From MAG-121220-bin8 sp964433845 (lineage in GTDB: Bacteria; Bacteroidota; Bacteroidia; Flavobacteriales; Flavobacteriaceae), in contig CAYSTA010000001.1 of the NCBI GenBank assembly GCA_964433845.1, forward strand, positions 1 through 64,000: DNA of 64,000 nucleotides. The letters are read 5' to 3'. The notes under the pieces are model-generated. The model did no database searches and had not been told where the DNA came from. It was given only the letters and a program-made list of their open reading frames with translations. Position 1 is the first letter of the stretch. The number at the start of each line of letters is the position of its first letter. Shown in pieces: positions 42,724-51,713 of the stretch. Position numbers and translations under genes: made by a program.

Positions 42724-43358
42724 GGTGATAGTCTTACATAATTCCAAATATTATTTTCTTTTTTATATAATATTCTATCATGTAATCTATTTTCTCTTCC
42801 TTGCCAAAATTCAATTGAAGTTGGATCTACAATATAGCCACCCCAGTTCCTAGGTCTTTTAACTGAGGTGTTTTCGATATTGTTTTTCTTAAATTTATTT
42901 TCTAAGTATTCTCTTGATGGAATAACTTCACTTTGATTAGATATTATTGCTCCTAATCTACTTTCAATAGGTCTACTATTAAAATAATTGTCAGAATCTA
43001 CTTCACTAACCTTGGATGCTTTACCATTTATAATAACTTGTTGCTCGAGGCTTGACCAAAAGAATGAAATACACACATTAGGGTTTTTAGTTATTGATTT
43101 CCCTTTTCTACTACTATAATTTGTGCAAAACACAAATCCATCATTTGAAAACTTCTTCAAAAGAACTACTCTAGTAGTTGGCACTCCATTTAAATCTATA
43201 GATGAAAGCGACATAGCATTTGGTTCAATTTCATTATTTTTTGAATCTGCATTAATAAACCAATCTGAAAATAATTTGATTGGATTTTCAGGAAGATTAT
43301 CCTCAAGTAAAACTCCTTTTAAATATTCTTTTCTATAATTACTTAAATCTTTGGACAT
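42720..43358 (-). CDS. pdxH: Pyridoxamine 5'-phosphate oxidase
   Basis: The 212-residue FMN enzyme has YRKEYLKGVLLEDNLPENPI, MSLSSIDLNGVPTTRVVLLK, FFWSSLEQQVIINGKA and the C-terminal EFWQGRENRLHDRILYK, all characteristic PdxH blocks. It makes pyridoxal 5'-phosphate, the cofactor of several enzymes in this window. Its stop overlaps the sixA start. It is 32 bases from the rnz start with the same strand and direction. Confidence 0.93.
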   Translation of the reverse strand: MSKDLSNYRKEYLKGVLLEDNLPENPIKLFSDWFINADSKNNEIEPNAMSLSSIDLNGVPTTRVVLLKKFSNDGFVFCTNYSSRKGKSITKNPNVCISFFWSSLEQQVIINGKASKVSEVDSDNYFNSRPIESRLGAIISNQSEVIPSREYLENKFKKNNIENTSVKRPRNWGGYIVDPTSIEFWQGRENRLHDRILYKKENNIWNYVRLSP

Positions 43359-43390
43359 AAAATATAATATATGGATTAAAGATAATTAAT

Positions 43391-44296
43391 TTAAAAATTA
43401 AAAACCTTGCCGTCAGATGCTAATTCTACATTGTTAAATACTTCTTGAGCTTGAGATTGAAAATCATTTAAATTATTATACCTAGATGAAAAATGTCCCA
43501 GAATCAATTTTTTTACATTGGCTAATCTAGCAATCTCAGCAGCCTGTTTAGCTGTAGAATGCTTAGTGCTATTTGCTAATTCAACATGTCTATCTAAGAA
43601 TGTTGATTCATGGTATAAAAGATCACATTCATTTATCAAATCTATTATTTTGGGATAATAACAAGTGTCGCTACAATATGCGTAAGTAATGTCATTTGGT
43701 TTGGGTTCTGTAAGTTTACTATTTTCTATTATTTCACCATTGGGTAAAACTCCATCTTTACCCATCTTAATGCCATTAAATTGTGTCTTATCAATTTTTA
43801 ATTTTAATGCAATATCAACAAGTAACTTTCTTTCATTTTTTTTCTCCTTAAACAAAAATCCATTAGTGTATATTCTATGGTTTAGTGGAATTGTATAAAC
43901 TGAAAACTTATTATTTTCTAATAATTTAATTGATTTTAAATCTTCTAATTCATTAAATCTTAATTCATAATTAGTCCATGAATCACCTAACTTTAGCATA
44001 AGTGTAATGGCTTCTTTAATTCCTTTAGGACCATATATATTGAGAGGTTTTGTTCTTCCTAGTAATCGAAAAGTAGAAATCAAGCCAGGTAAACCAAAAA
44101 AATGATCTCCATGTAAATGGGAAATAAAAATATGTTCAATTGAATTTAATTTAATTCCACATCTTCTTAGTTGAATTTGTGTTCCTTCTCCACAATCAAT
44201 TAAAAAATTATTTCCAGAAATTTCAAGTATTTGAGCAGAAGGAAAAAAATTCTTGCTTGGTGAAGCAGAATAACAGCCTAATATGGTTAATTTCAT
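43391..44296 (-). CDS. rnz: Ribonuclease Z
   Basis: The 301-residue metallo-beta-lactamase has ISHLHGDHFFGLPGL (zinc ligands H60, H62, D64, H65) and further ligands in YCSDTCYY and ILGHFSSRY with the exosite-type segment near residue 165. It cleaves the 3' trailer of tRNA precursors; in this genome CCA is not encoded in either tRNA-Pro gene, which fits the use of RNase Z. Its start overlaps the stop of the next upstream gene by 4 bases. Confidence 0.93.
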   Translation of the reverse strand: MKLTILGCYSASPSKNFFPSAQILEISGNNFLIDCGEGTQIQLRRCGIKLNSIEHIFISHLHGDHFFGLPGLISTFRLLGRTKPLNIYGPKGIKEAITLMLKLGDSWTNYELRFNELEDLKSIKLLENNKFSVYTIPLNHRIYTNGFLFKEKKNERKLLVDIALKLKIDKTQFNGIKMGKDGVLPNGEIIENSKLTEPKPNDITYAYCSDTCYYPKIIDLINECDLLYHESTFLDRHVELANSTKHSTAKQAAEIARLANVKKLILGHFSSRYNNLNDFQSQAQEVFNNVELASDGKVFNF

Positions 44297-44604
44297 AATG
44301 AATTTAAATCACGTTCCATTTCTTCTAAATCAATAAAATCTATAGCTTCTTGAACTGTAGGGACCAGATTCAAATTATCTATCTCATAGTCAATTTTATT
44401 AGTAACGATAACTAAAGATTTATTATTTTGATTTGTGAAAGTATTTAAAACAATTAAAAATTGATCAGGAATTACATTACTTAAATCAACTATCTTATTA
44501 TAATTATTATAATTTTCTTTATTTATTTCAGACTCGATGAAAATAAGGGAATCTTTTTTTTCTATTATAAATAAAATAGAATTTTTTATAATATTAATTT
44601 TCAT
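44293..44604 (-). CDS. STAS-like small protein
   Basis: The 103-residue protein is a single alpha/beta domain: KNSILFIIEKKDSLIFIE, YNKIVDLSNVI, QFLIVLNTFTNQNNKSLVIV and a conserved end VPTVQEAIDFIDLEEMERDL. It matches a conserved flavobacterial family between pyrB and rnz, often described as STAS-like. It may bind a partner enzyme. It overlaps rnz by 4 bases and starts 2 bases after pyrB. Confidence 0.8.
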   Translation of the reverse strand: MKINIIKNSILFIIEKKDSLIFIESEINKENYNNYNKIVDLSNVIPDQFLIVLNTFTNQNNKSLVIVTNKIDYEIDNLNLVPTVQEAIDFIDLEEMERDLNSL

Positions 44605-44606
44605 TT

Positions 44607-45533
44607 TTAATAGAGCTTTGAAGCTAATAAATACATTACAGCCATTCTTATAGCCACTCCATTTTCTACTTGATCAAGAATAATAGCTTGATCAGAATCT
44701 GCAACTTCACTAGTAATTTCAACTCCTCTATTTATAGGACCTGGGTGCATAATTATAATTTCCTTATTTAAGGAATCTATAATCTGTTTATTTAAACCAA
44801 ATTGTTGTACATATTCTCGAATAGAGGGAAAGTAGCTCTCAGACATTCTTTCATTTTGAATTCTTAACATATTTACAGCATCACACCAATTTAATGCCTT
44901 TAATAAATCTGTTTCTACTTTAACATTTAAAGATTCAATATATTTTGGAATTAATGATTTAGGACCACACACTGTAACATGAGCACCTAATTTTTGATAT
45001 GTATAAATATTTGATAGAGCAACTCTAGAATGTAAAATATCCCCTACTATAAGTATTTTTTTATTCTTCAGATCTCCTACTCTTTCTTTAACTGAGTAGG
45101 CGTCAAGTAAGGCTTGGGTTGGATGTTCATGTGTTCCATCACCAGCATTAATAATGCATGAATCTACATTATTTGCTAGAAAAACACTAGCTCCAGGGCT
45201 TGGATGTCTAATTACGACCATATCGACCTTCATAGATAAAATATTATTGACTGTATCAATTAATGTTTCACCTTTAGAAACAGAAGAAGCTGAAGAAGAA
45301 AAATTAACAACATCGGCTGAAAGTCTTTTTTGAGCTAATTCAAATGAAATTTTTGTTCTAGTACTATTTTCAAAAAATAAATTTGCAATTGTCACATCTC
45401 TAAGAGAGGGTACTTTTTTTATTTTTCTATTAATTACTTCCTTAAAATGATTGGTTGTCTCAAAAATTAATTTTAAATCCTTAGAATTTAGATATTTTAT
45501 CCCTAATAAATGATTAACACTTAAATTACTCAT
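44607..45533 (-). CDS. pyrB: Aspartate carbamoyltransferase catalytic chain
   Basis: The 308-residue protein has the carbamoyl phosphate motif FFENSTRTKISFELA, HPTQALLDAYSV and the aspartate-binding MHPGPINRGVEI. It makes N-carbamoylaspartate in pyrimidine synthesis. No regulatory chain gene follows. Its start overlaps the stop of pyrR by 4 bases, so translation is coupled and the operon reads pyrR-pyrB-STAS-rnz. Confidence 0.95.
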   Translation of the reverse strand: MSNLSVNHLLGIKYLNSKDLKLIFETTNHFKEVINRKIKKVPSLRDVTIANLFFENSTRTKISFELAQKRLSADVVNFSSSASSVSKGETLIDTVNNILSMKVDMVVIRHPSPGASVFLANNVDSCIINAGDGTHEHPTQALLDAYSVKERVGDLKNKKILIVGDILHSRVALSNIYTYQKLGAHVTVCGPKSLIPKYIESLNVKVETDLLKALNWCDAVNMLRIQNERMSESYFPSIREYVQQFGLNKQIIDSLNKEIIIMHPGPINRGVEITSEVADSDQAIILDQVENGVAIRMAVMYLLASKLY

Positions 45534-46069
45534 TCTTTATTTTTAAATAAACAAACAGAATCTTCCCCATCATATTCTTTCCAATTAACCTTCACTTTTT
45601 GATTTAATCTTGAATCTACTTGAATACCACAATAATCAGGTTGAATTGGTAATTCTCTTGAGAATCTTCTATCAATCAGATTCAATAATTGTACAGCTTT
45701 TGGTCTTCCATAGGATTGAAGAGCGTCTAGAGCAGATCTAATACTTCTTCCTGTATAAAGCACATCATCAATTAACACCACAGTTTTATTTTCAATCGAA
45801 AAGTCCAATTTTGTTTTATTTGCTTTTAGAACTTTTTCATTTCTTCTAAAGTCATCTCTATAAAAAGTTATATCTAATAAACCATATTGTACTTCGTATG
45901 ATTCTTTGATTAACAAGCTAACTATTCTGTCAGCCAAAAGAACTCCTCTTGGTTGAACAGCAATTATTACCGTATCCGAAAAATCATTATGATCTTCAAT
46001 TAACTGATAAGAAAGACGATGAAGTATTGTGGATATTTCATTAGCGTTCAGTATTTTTTTTGGAGTCAT
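45530..46069 (-). CDS. pyrR: PyrR, pyr regulator / uracil phosphoribosyltransferase
   Basis: The 179-residue protein has the PRPP motif VVLIDDVLYTGRSIRSALDA and the N-terminal region TIVHRLSY-like (ISTILHRLSYQLIED). PyrR proteins bind pyr mRNA and carry weak UPRTase activity; in this lineage the RNA-binding attenuation is less certain. The upstream 82 bases contain only AT-rich sequence; I see no clear anti-terminator. It overlaps pyrB by 4 bases. Confidence 0.92.
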   Translation of the reverse strand: MTPKKILNANEISTILHRLSYQLIEDHNDFSDTVIIAVQPRGVLLADRIVSLLIKESYEVQYGLLDITFYRDDFRRNEKVLKANKTKLDFSIENKTVVLIDDVLYTGRSIRSALDALQSYGRPKAVQLLNLIDRRFSRELPIQPDYCGIQVDSRLNQKVKVNWKEYDGEDSVCLFKNKE

Positions 46070-46151
46070 CCCGCCGATTTGTTTTCAAAATTAGTGTTTT
46101 TTTCCATATTAATTTTAAGAATTAATAATAAGATGAAAAAAGACTCTATAC

Positions 46152-47396
46152 TTATTTCATGCTCTTAGCAATATTATAATAAGTTCCATCATATAGTTTA
46201 GATCTTATTTTAGAAAAAGCTGAAAGAGTTTCTTCTATATCTTTCATGTTATGAGAAGCAGTAGGTATTAATCTTAATAAGATTAAACCCTTAGGTATTA
46301 CAGGATAAACAACAATAGAACAAAAAATGAAATATTTTTCTCTTAATTCTTTAACCATTACAAAAGCTTCATGAATATCACCTTTTAGAAAAACTGGAGT
46401 AACACAACTTTGAGTTGTTCCTAAATCAAAATCTTGATCTCTTAAGCCATTTTGTAATGCTTTTACATTAGACCATAATTTTAATCTAATTTCCGGTCTA
46501 TTCTTTAATAAATCTAACCTTTTTAAAATTCCAATTACCAATTGCATTTGTAAAGATTTGGCAAATACTTGAGATCTCATATTGTATTTTAGAAAATCTA
46601 TTATCATCGCATCGCCAGCAATAAATGCACCAGTACTCGCCATTGACTTAGCAAATGTTGCAAAATAAATATCAATTTTATCTTGAACTCCTTGTTCTTC
46701 ACCCACTCCTGCTCCATTAGCTCCTAATGTTCCAAATCCATGAGCATCATCCACAAGTAATCTAAATTTATATTTGTTTTTAAGAGAAGTTATTTCCTTT
46801 ATTTTACCCTGCTCCCCTCTCATTCCAAAAACACCTTCAGAAATAACTAAAATTCCACCACCTGTTTTTTCAACAATTTTAGTAGCTCTATTAAGGTTCA
46901 AACACAAACTATCTATATCATTATGTTGATATGTAAATCTTTTTCCAACGTGTAATCTAACTCCATCTACAATGCATGCATGAGAATCGATATCGTATAC
47001 AATAACATCATTTTTTGAAACCAATGAATCAATTGTTGATAATATTCCTTGATATCCAAAGTTTAAAACATATGCTTTTTCTTTCTTAACAAATTCTGCA
47101 AGTTCATTTTCTAATTTTTCATGAAGCTCAGTATGACCAGACATTAATCTTGCACCCATAGGATATGCAGAACCATATTTTTTTGCTGCTTTTGAATCTG
47201 CTTCTCTAACTTCAGGCAGGTTAGCAAGACCCAAATAATCATTCACACTCCAAGTTATTACCTCTTTACCATTAAAAATCATTCTATTTCCTATGGGTCC
47301 TTCTAATTTTGGAAAAGCAAAATATCCCTCAGCAATTTTAGCATATTGACCTAAAGGACCTTTATTTGTAATAATCTTATCAAATAAATCTCTCAT
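46152..47396 (-). CDS. Alpha-oxoamine synthase family, candidate cysteate acyltransferase
   Basis: The 414-residue PLP enzyme has the alpha-oxoamine synthase motifs: WSVNDYLGLANLPEV, GARLMSGHTELHEKLE, LVDDAHGFGTLGANG and the PLP-lysine region ATFAKSMASTGAF. Known members are KBL, SPT and the cysteate fatty acyltransferase of Flavobacterium johnsoniae that starts sulfonolipid synthesis. The next gene upstream is a cysteine-synthase-like enzyme, so a cysteate pathway is plausible. KBL (threonine degradation) or serine palmitoyltransferase are the alternatives; the sequence alone does not decide. Confidence 0.8.
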   Translation of the reverse strand: MRDLFDKIITNKGPLGQYAKIAEGYFAFPKLEGPIGNRMIFNGKEVITWSVNDYLGLANLPEVREADSKAAKKYGSAYPMGARLMSGHTELHEKLENELAEFVKKEKAYVLNFGYQGILSTIDSLVSKNDVIVYDIDSHACIVDGVRLHVGKRFTYQHNDIDSLCLNLNRATKIVEKTGGGILVISEGVFGMRGEQGKIKEITSLKNKYKFRLLVDDAHGFGTLGANGAGVGEEQGVQDKIDIYFATFAKSMASTGAFIAGDAMIIDFLKYNMRSQVFAKSLQMQLVIGILKRLDLLKNRPEIRLKLWSNVKALQNGLRDQDFDLGTTQSCVTPVFLKGDIHEAFVMVKELREKYFIFCSIVVYPVIPKGLILLRLIPTASHNMKDIEETLSAFSKIRSKLYDGTYYNIAKSMK

Positions 47397-47430
47397 TAAA
47401 AGATGTAAAAATTAAGAAGTAAAAATAAGC

Positions 47431-48471
47431 TTATTTTATGTATTCAATAGGTTTTTCAAGTTCAGTTTTCTCAGAATCATAAAAACCTTGGTCATACATC
47501 CACTTATCGCTATATATCTTACTCATATATCTAGAGCCGTGATCACAAAAAATCATAACAACATTACTATTCTTATTAAACAGTTTTTCTTTTGCTAACT
47601 GTTTGACAGCTTGTATAGCTGCTCCAGATGTATAACCAACAAAAAGACCTTCTTTTAACGCAATTTCTCTTGAAGAATGTGCACTTTCCTCATCACTAAC
47701 TTTTTCAAATAAATCAATAACATCAAAGTTAGTTGCTGTTGGAATCAAATTCTTCCCTAAACCTTCTATTCTGTAAGGGTAAATTTCATCTTCATCAAAT
47801 TCTTTAGTTTCATGATATTTTTTAAGTACAGAACCATATGCGTCAACTCCTATTATTTTAATATTAGGGTTCTTTTCTTTTAAAAACTTTCCTATTCCTG
47901 AAATAGTTCCACCTGTTCCACTACTTGCAATTAAATGAGTAATTGTACCATTTGTTTGATTCCAAATCTCTGGACCAGTAGTCTTATAATGAGCTTCAAT
48001 ATTTAATCTATTAAAATATTGATTAATATAGAACGAGCCTTTTATTTCCTCATGAAGTCTTTTAGCAACCTGATAATACGATCTACTATCATCAGCACTA
48101 ACATGAGCGGGACAAACATAAACTTTAGCCCCCATAGCTTTTAACATATCAATCTTATCAGTTGATGATTTTGAAGAAACTGCTAGAACACAGTTATATC
48201 CTTTAATTACACTTACCATTGCTAAACTAAATCCAGTATTTCCTGAAGTTGTCTCAATGATTGTGCTTCCAGGCTTTATAAGACCTTTTTTTTCAGCAGC
48301 TTCTATAATATGAAGAGCTATTCTATCTTTATTGGAATGACCAGGGTTTAGAGCTTCTACTTTAGCGTAAAAATTTCCTGGTATATTTTTGACTATTTTA
48401 TTAAGCTTAACTAAAGGAGTTTCCCCTATTAAATCAAGGGCATTTTTGTAAGCTTTTACTTTTTTATTCAT
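47431..48471 (-). CDS. PLP cysteine-synthase-family enzyme, candidate cysteate synthase
   Basis: The 346-residue enzyme has the CysK/CBS fold: NPGHSNKDRIA with the PLP Lys48, the substrate loop TSGNTGFSL (75-83) and the phosphate-binding GTGGTISGIGK. It ends with a longer C-terminus than CysK. The close neighbour is an alpha-oxoamine synthase 34 bases on. This pair, if active on cysteate, would start capnine-type sulfonolipids that flavobacteria use for gliding. Ordinary cysteine synthase or cystathionine beta-synthase is the alternative. Confidence 0.8.
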   Translation of the reverse strand: MNKKVKAYKNALDLIGETPLVKLNKIVKNIPGNFYAKVEALNPGHSNKDRIALHIIEAAEKKGLIKPGSTIIETTSGNTGFSLAMVSVIKGYNCVLAVSSKSSTDKIDMLKAMGAKVYVCPAHVSADDSRSYYQVAKRLHEEIKGSFYINQYFNRLNIEAHYKTTGPEIWNQTNGTITHLIASSGTGGTISGIGKFLKEKNPNIKIIGVDAYGSVLKKYHETKEFDEDEIYPYRIEGLGKNLIPTATNFDVIDLFEKVSDEESAHSSREIALKEGLFVGYTSGAAIQAVKQLAKEKLFNKNSNVVMIFCDHGSRYMSKIYSDKWMYDQGFYDSEKTELEKPIEYIK

Positions 48472-48535
48472 TTAAAGTATAGTCTTTAAAGTAGGCAAAT
48501 TACTTAAAAAAAGCTGTGAACACCAAATTTTATAT

Positions 48536-50635
48536 CTATTTAAAAATATTTTCAAGATTAAATAAAAAAACATATTCTTTAGCAAGTTCTTTAATAGCTT
48601 CAAATCTTCCAGAGGCTCCTCCATGACCGCTATCCATATTTGTATTTAAAAATAATAGATTATTTCCTTTTTTAAATTCTCTCAACTTAGCTACCCATTT
48701 AGCAGGTTCCCAATATTGAACTTGAGAATCATGAAGACCTGTTGTTACTAATAAATTGGGATATTTTATTCGTTTTACATTATCATATGGTGAATATGAG
48801 AGCATGTAATGAAAATATTTTTTTTGATTAGGATTTCCCCATTCATCATATTCTCCAGTTGTTAATGGTATTGTTTCATCTAACATTGTAGTAACTAAAT
48901 CAACAAATGGAACAGCACAAACAACTCCATTATATAATTCAGGTGCTAAATTTATAACTGTCCCTACTAATAATCCGCCAGCTGATCCTCCATAGGCATA
49001 ACTATGATTAGAACTAGTATATCTCTCATTAATTAAATGTTTCGTACAAGAAATGAAATCTAAAAATGTATTCATTTTATTCAAAAGTTTACCATTTTCA
49101 TACCATTTTCTGCCCATATATTCACTCCCTCTTACATGAGCTATTGCAAAGATGAAACCTCTATCTAATAAACTTAAACGGCTGATAGAAAAATATGGAT
49201 CTATTGTATTTCCATATGAGCCATATCCGTATAATAAAAGAGGATTTTTTCCATTTTTTTTAATTCCTTTTTTATAAACAAGTGAAATCGGAATCTGAGT
49301 ACCATCTTCAGATTTAGCCCAAATCCTTTCAGAATTATAATTTTCTTTATTAAAATTTTTATCTAAAACCTGCTGTTCCTTTCTAATTATTTTTTCTCCA
49401 GTTTTCATATTAAAATCAATAATCATAGATGGCTGATTTAGAGAACTAAATCCATATCTTAGAATATTTGTATTAAAATCATAATTACTGGTAGTATATG
49501 ATGTAAAAGTATCCGTCTCAAAATTTATATAATAATTTTCTGAATCATCCCATTTCTTAATATTTATCTGATTTAAACCATTTGACCTTTCACTAATCAC
49601 TAAATAATTTTTAAAAATATCTATTCCTTCAATTAATACATCTTCTCTATGGTTAATAACAGTTTTCCAATTTTTGTAATCAGTATTATCTATAGGGGTT
49701 TTCATTAATTTATAATTCTTACAATTATCTCGATTTGTTATTATAAAAAAATTATTTCCAAAATGACTTATACTATACTCTAATCCTCTTTTTCTTTTGC
49801 TAAATAATTTAAAATTGAGATTTGGAAGGTCAGCATCTAAAAATTGGAATTCAGAAGTTAGGGTACTATAGGATGATATTATTATATATTTATTGGATTT
49901 TGATCTTGAAACATTAGTATAAAAAGTTTTGTCTTTTTCATGATAAACCAATTTATCTTTATTTGAATTGGAACCTAAAGTATGTTTATAAATCTTGTTA
50001 CTTCTTAATGTTTTAGAATCTTTAATTGTATAGAATAAAGTAGAATTATCATTAGCCCAAGCAAAACTTCCAGAAGAATTATTTATAGAATCACTTAAAA
50101 TTTCTCCTGTTTCTAAATCTTTTATTTTAATAGTATACAATCTTCTAGATCTTGTATCTATGCTATAAGCAGCATATTTATTATTAGGACTTATTCTAAT
50201 GTTTGAGAGATTAAAATAGTCATGGCCTTTTGCAAGCTTATTACAATCAAATAATATTTCCTCATTAGCATTTGTAGAGTTTTTTTTTCTTACATAAATT
50301 GGATAGTCCTTTTCTTTTTTAAATTTTGTCATATACCAATATCCATTTAAAAAATAAGGAACTGATTGATCATCCTCTTTAATTTTTTCTTTTATTTCTT
50401 CATAAATTTTCTTTTGAAAATCCTTAGTGTTTATAGTCATTGCTTCATAATACTTATTTTCCTTTTCTAGATAATCTAATACTTCAGGATTTTCACGATC
50501 ATTTAACCAATAATAATTATCTAATCTTACTGAATCAAATTTTTTTAGGTAAGTAGGATTTTTTTTAACTATTGGAGGAAAAATTGAGTTTTTTGATGAT
50601 ATTGTCATATTGTTATTACAAACAAGCGCAAACAT
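48536..50635 (-). CDS. ptrB: S9A oligopeptidase B-like serine peptidase
   Basis: The 699-residue protein has the prolyl-oligopeptidase family N-terminus (DSVRLDNYYWLNDRENPEVL), a beta-propeller and the catalytic domain with YAYGGSAGGLL (Ser), GLHDSQVQYWEP (Asp) and SGHGGASGR (His). It cleaves peptides after basic residues in relatives. The frame is open further upstream, where RFLILSLMFALVC is a lipoprotein signal, so translation may begin before ATG 50635 at a non-standard codon near 50671. The call from ATG 50635 leaves only part of the signal. Confidence 0.9.
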   Translation of the reverse strand: MFALVCNNNMTISSKNSIFPPIVKKNPTYLKKFDSVRLDNYYWLNDRENPEVLDYLEKENKYYEAMTINTKDFQKKIYEEIKEKIKEDDQSVPYFLNGYWYMTKFKKEKDYPIYVRKKNSTNANEEILFDCNKLAKGHDYFNLSNIRISPNNKYAAYSIDTRSRRLYTIKIKDLETGEILSDSINNSSGSFAWANDNSTLFYTIKDSKTLRSNKIYKHTLGSNSNKDKLVYHEKDKTFYTNVSRSKSNKYIIISSYSTLTSEFQFLDADLPNLNFKLFSKRKRGLEYSISHFGNNFFIITNRDNCKNYKLMKTPIDNTDYKNWKTVINHREDVLIEGIDIFKNYLVISERSNGLNQINIKKWDDSENYYINFETDTFTSYTTSNYDFNTNILRYGFSSLNQPSMIIDFNMKTGEKIIRKEQQVLDKNFNKENYNSERIWAKSEDGTQIPISLVYKKGIKKNGKNPLLLYGYGSYGNTIDPYFSISRLSLLDRGFIFAIAHVRGSEYMGRKWYENGKLLNKMNTFLDFISCTKHLINERYTSSNHSYAYGGSAGGLLVGTVINLAPELYNGVVCAVPFVDLVTTMLDETIPLTTGEYDEWGNPNQKKYFHYMLSYSPYDNVKRIKYPNLLVTTGLHDSQVQYWEPAKWVAKLREFKKGNNLLFLNTNMDSGHGGASGRFEAIKELAKEYVFLFNLENIFK

Positions 50636-50680
50636 AAGACTTAGTATTAAAAATCTCGGTATTTTGGGTATTAATTATAA

Positions 50681-51706
50681 TTAAAATTTTAATTCATTTA
50701 AAATTTTTAAAAAAGTTTGATGCATTTCTTCTGTATAATCAAGGTGAGTAACTACCCTTAATTTATTATCCCCCATTGAAATTATTTTTATACCCTTTTC
50801 ATTTAATTTATTTATAAATAAATCAGAATTTATTGTGGAATCTATTTCAAAAATTACAATATTAGTTTCAACTGGTTCTACTTTTTTAATAAAAGAAAGG
50901 TTATTAAGTGTTTTTTCTATTTCTGATGCTCTATCATGGTCTTTTGAAAGTCTTAAAAAATTATTTTCCAAAGCATAAATTCCACATGCCGCTAAATAGC
51001 CTACTTGTCTCATACCTCCACCTAGAATTTTTCTAACTCTTAAAGCCTTTTCTATTAAGTCATTCGAAGCAATTAATACAGATCCTGATGGACATCCTAA
51101 ACCTTTACTTAAACATACTGAAATAGAATCAAATAATGAACCATAATCTTTTGGACTTTGATTCATTTTAATCATAGCATTCCAAATTCTAGCACCATCT
51201 AAATGATAGGATAAGTTATTCTCTAAACATGTATTTTTGATTAATTTTAGTTCTTCAATATTCCAACATGCACCTCCCCCTTTATTTGTTGTGTTTTCAA
51301 TACAAACTAATGAAGTTTTAGGACTATGATAAAAATCTGGTGGATTAATAGCTTTAATCAATTGTTCATTATTAAACATTCCTCTATCTCCATCAATTAA
51401 CTTACAAGAAACTCCACTATTAAAACTTACGCCACCTCCTTCATAATTATAAACATGAGCATATTTATCACATATCAATTGATCTCCTGGATTTGTGTGT
51501 AGCTTTATCGCCGTTTGATTAGTCATTGTTCCTGATGGAAAAAACAATGCAGAATCCATTCCAAACATCTTAGCAATTTTATCTTCAAGTTCATTTACAG
51601 TTGGATCTTCCTTAAAAACATCATCACCTACTTCTGCATTAACCATCGAATTAAGCATTTCTTTGCTAGGTTTTGTTACTGTATCACTTATTAGATTTAT
51701 TTCCAT
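50681..51706 (-). CDS. ltaE: Low-specificity L-threonine aldolase
   Basis: The 341-residue PLP enzyme has NLISDTVTKPSKEML, GDDVFKEDPTVNELE, FFPSGTMTNQTAIKLH, HLDGARIWNA and the PLP-lysine stretch SVCLSKGLGCPSGSV. It splits threonine and allo-threonine to glycine and acetaldehyde. I take ATG 51706, which starts directly at the conserved MEINLISDTV; an upstream ATG at 51757 would overlap the metalloprotease by 44 bases. It begins 7 bases after that gene. Confidence 0.93.
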   Translation of the reverse strand: MEINLISDTVTKPSKEMLNSMVNAEVGDDVFKEDPTVNELEDKIAKMFGMDSALFFPSGTMTNQTAIKLHTNPGDQLICDKYAHVYNYEGGGVSFNSGVSCKLIDGDRGMFNNEQLIKAINPPDFYHSPKTSLVCIENTTNKGGGACWNIEELKLIKNTCLENNLSYHLDGARIWNAMIKMNQSPKDYGSLFDSISVCLSKGLGCPSGSVLIASNDLIEKALRVRKILGGGMRQVGYLAACGIYALENNFLRLSKDHDRASEIEKTLNNLSFIKKVEPVETNIVIFEIDSTINSDLFINKLNEKGIKIISMGDNKLRVVTHLDYTEEMHQTFLKILNELKF

Positions 51707-51713
51707 GAAATAT

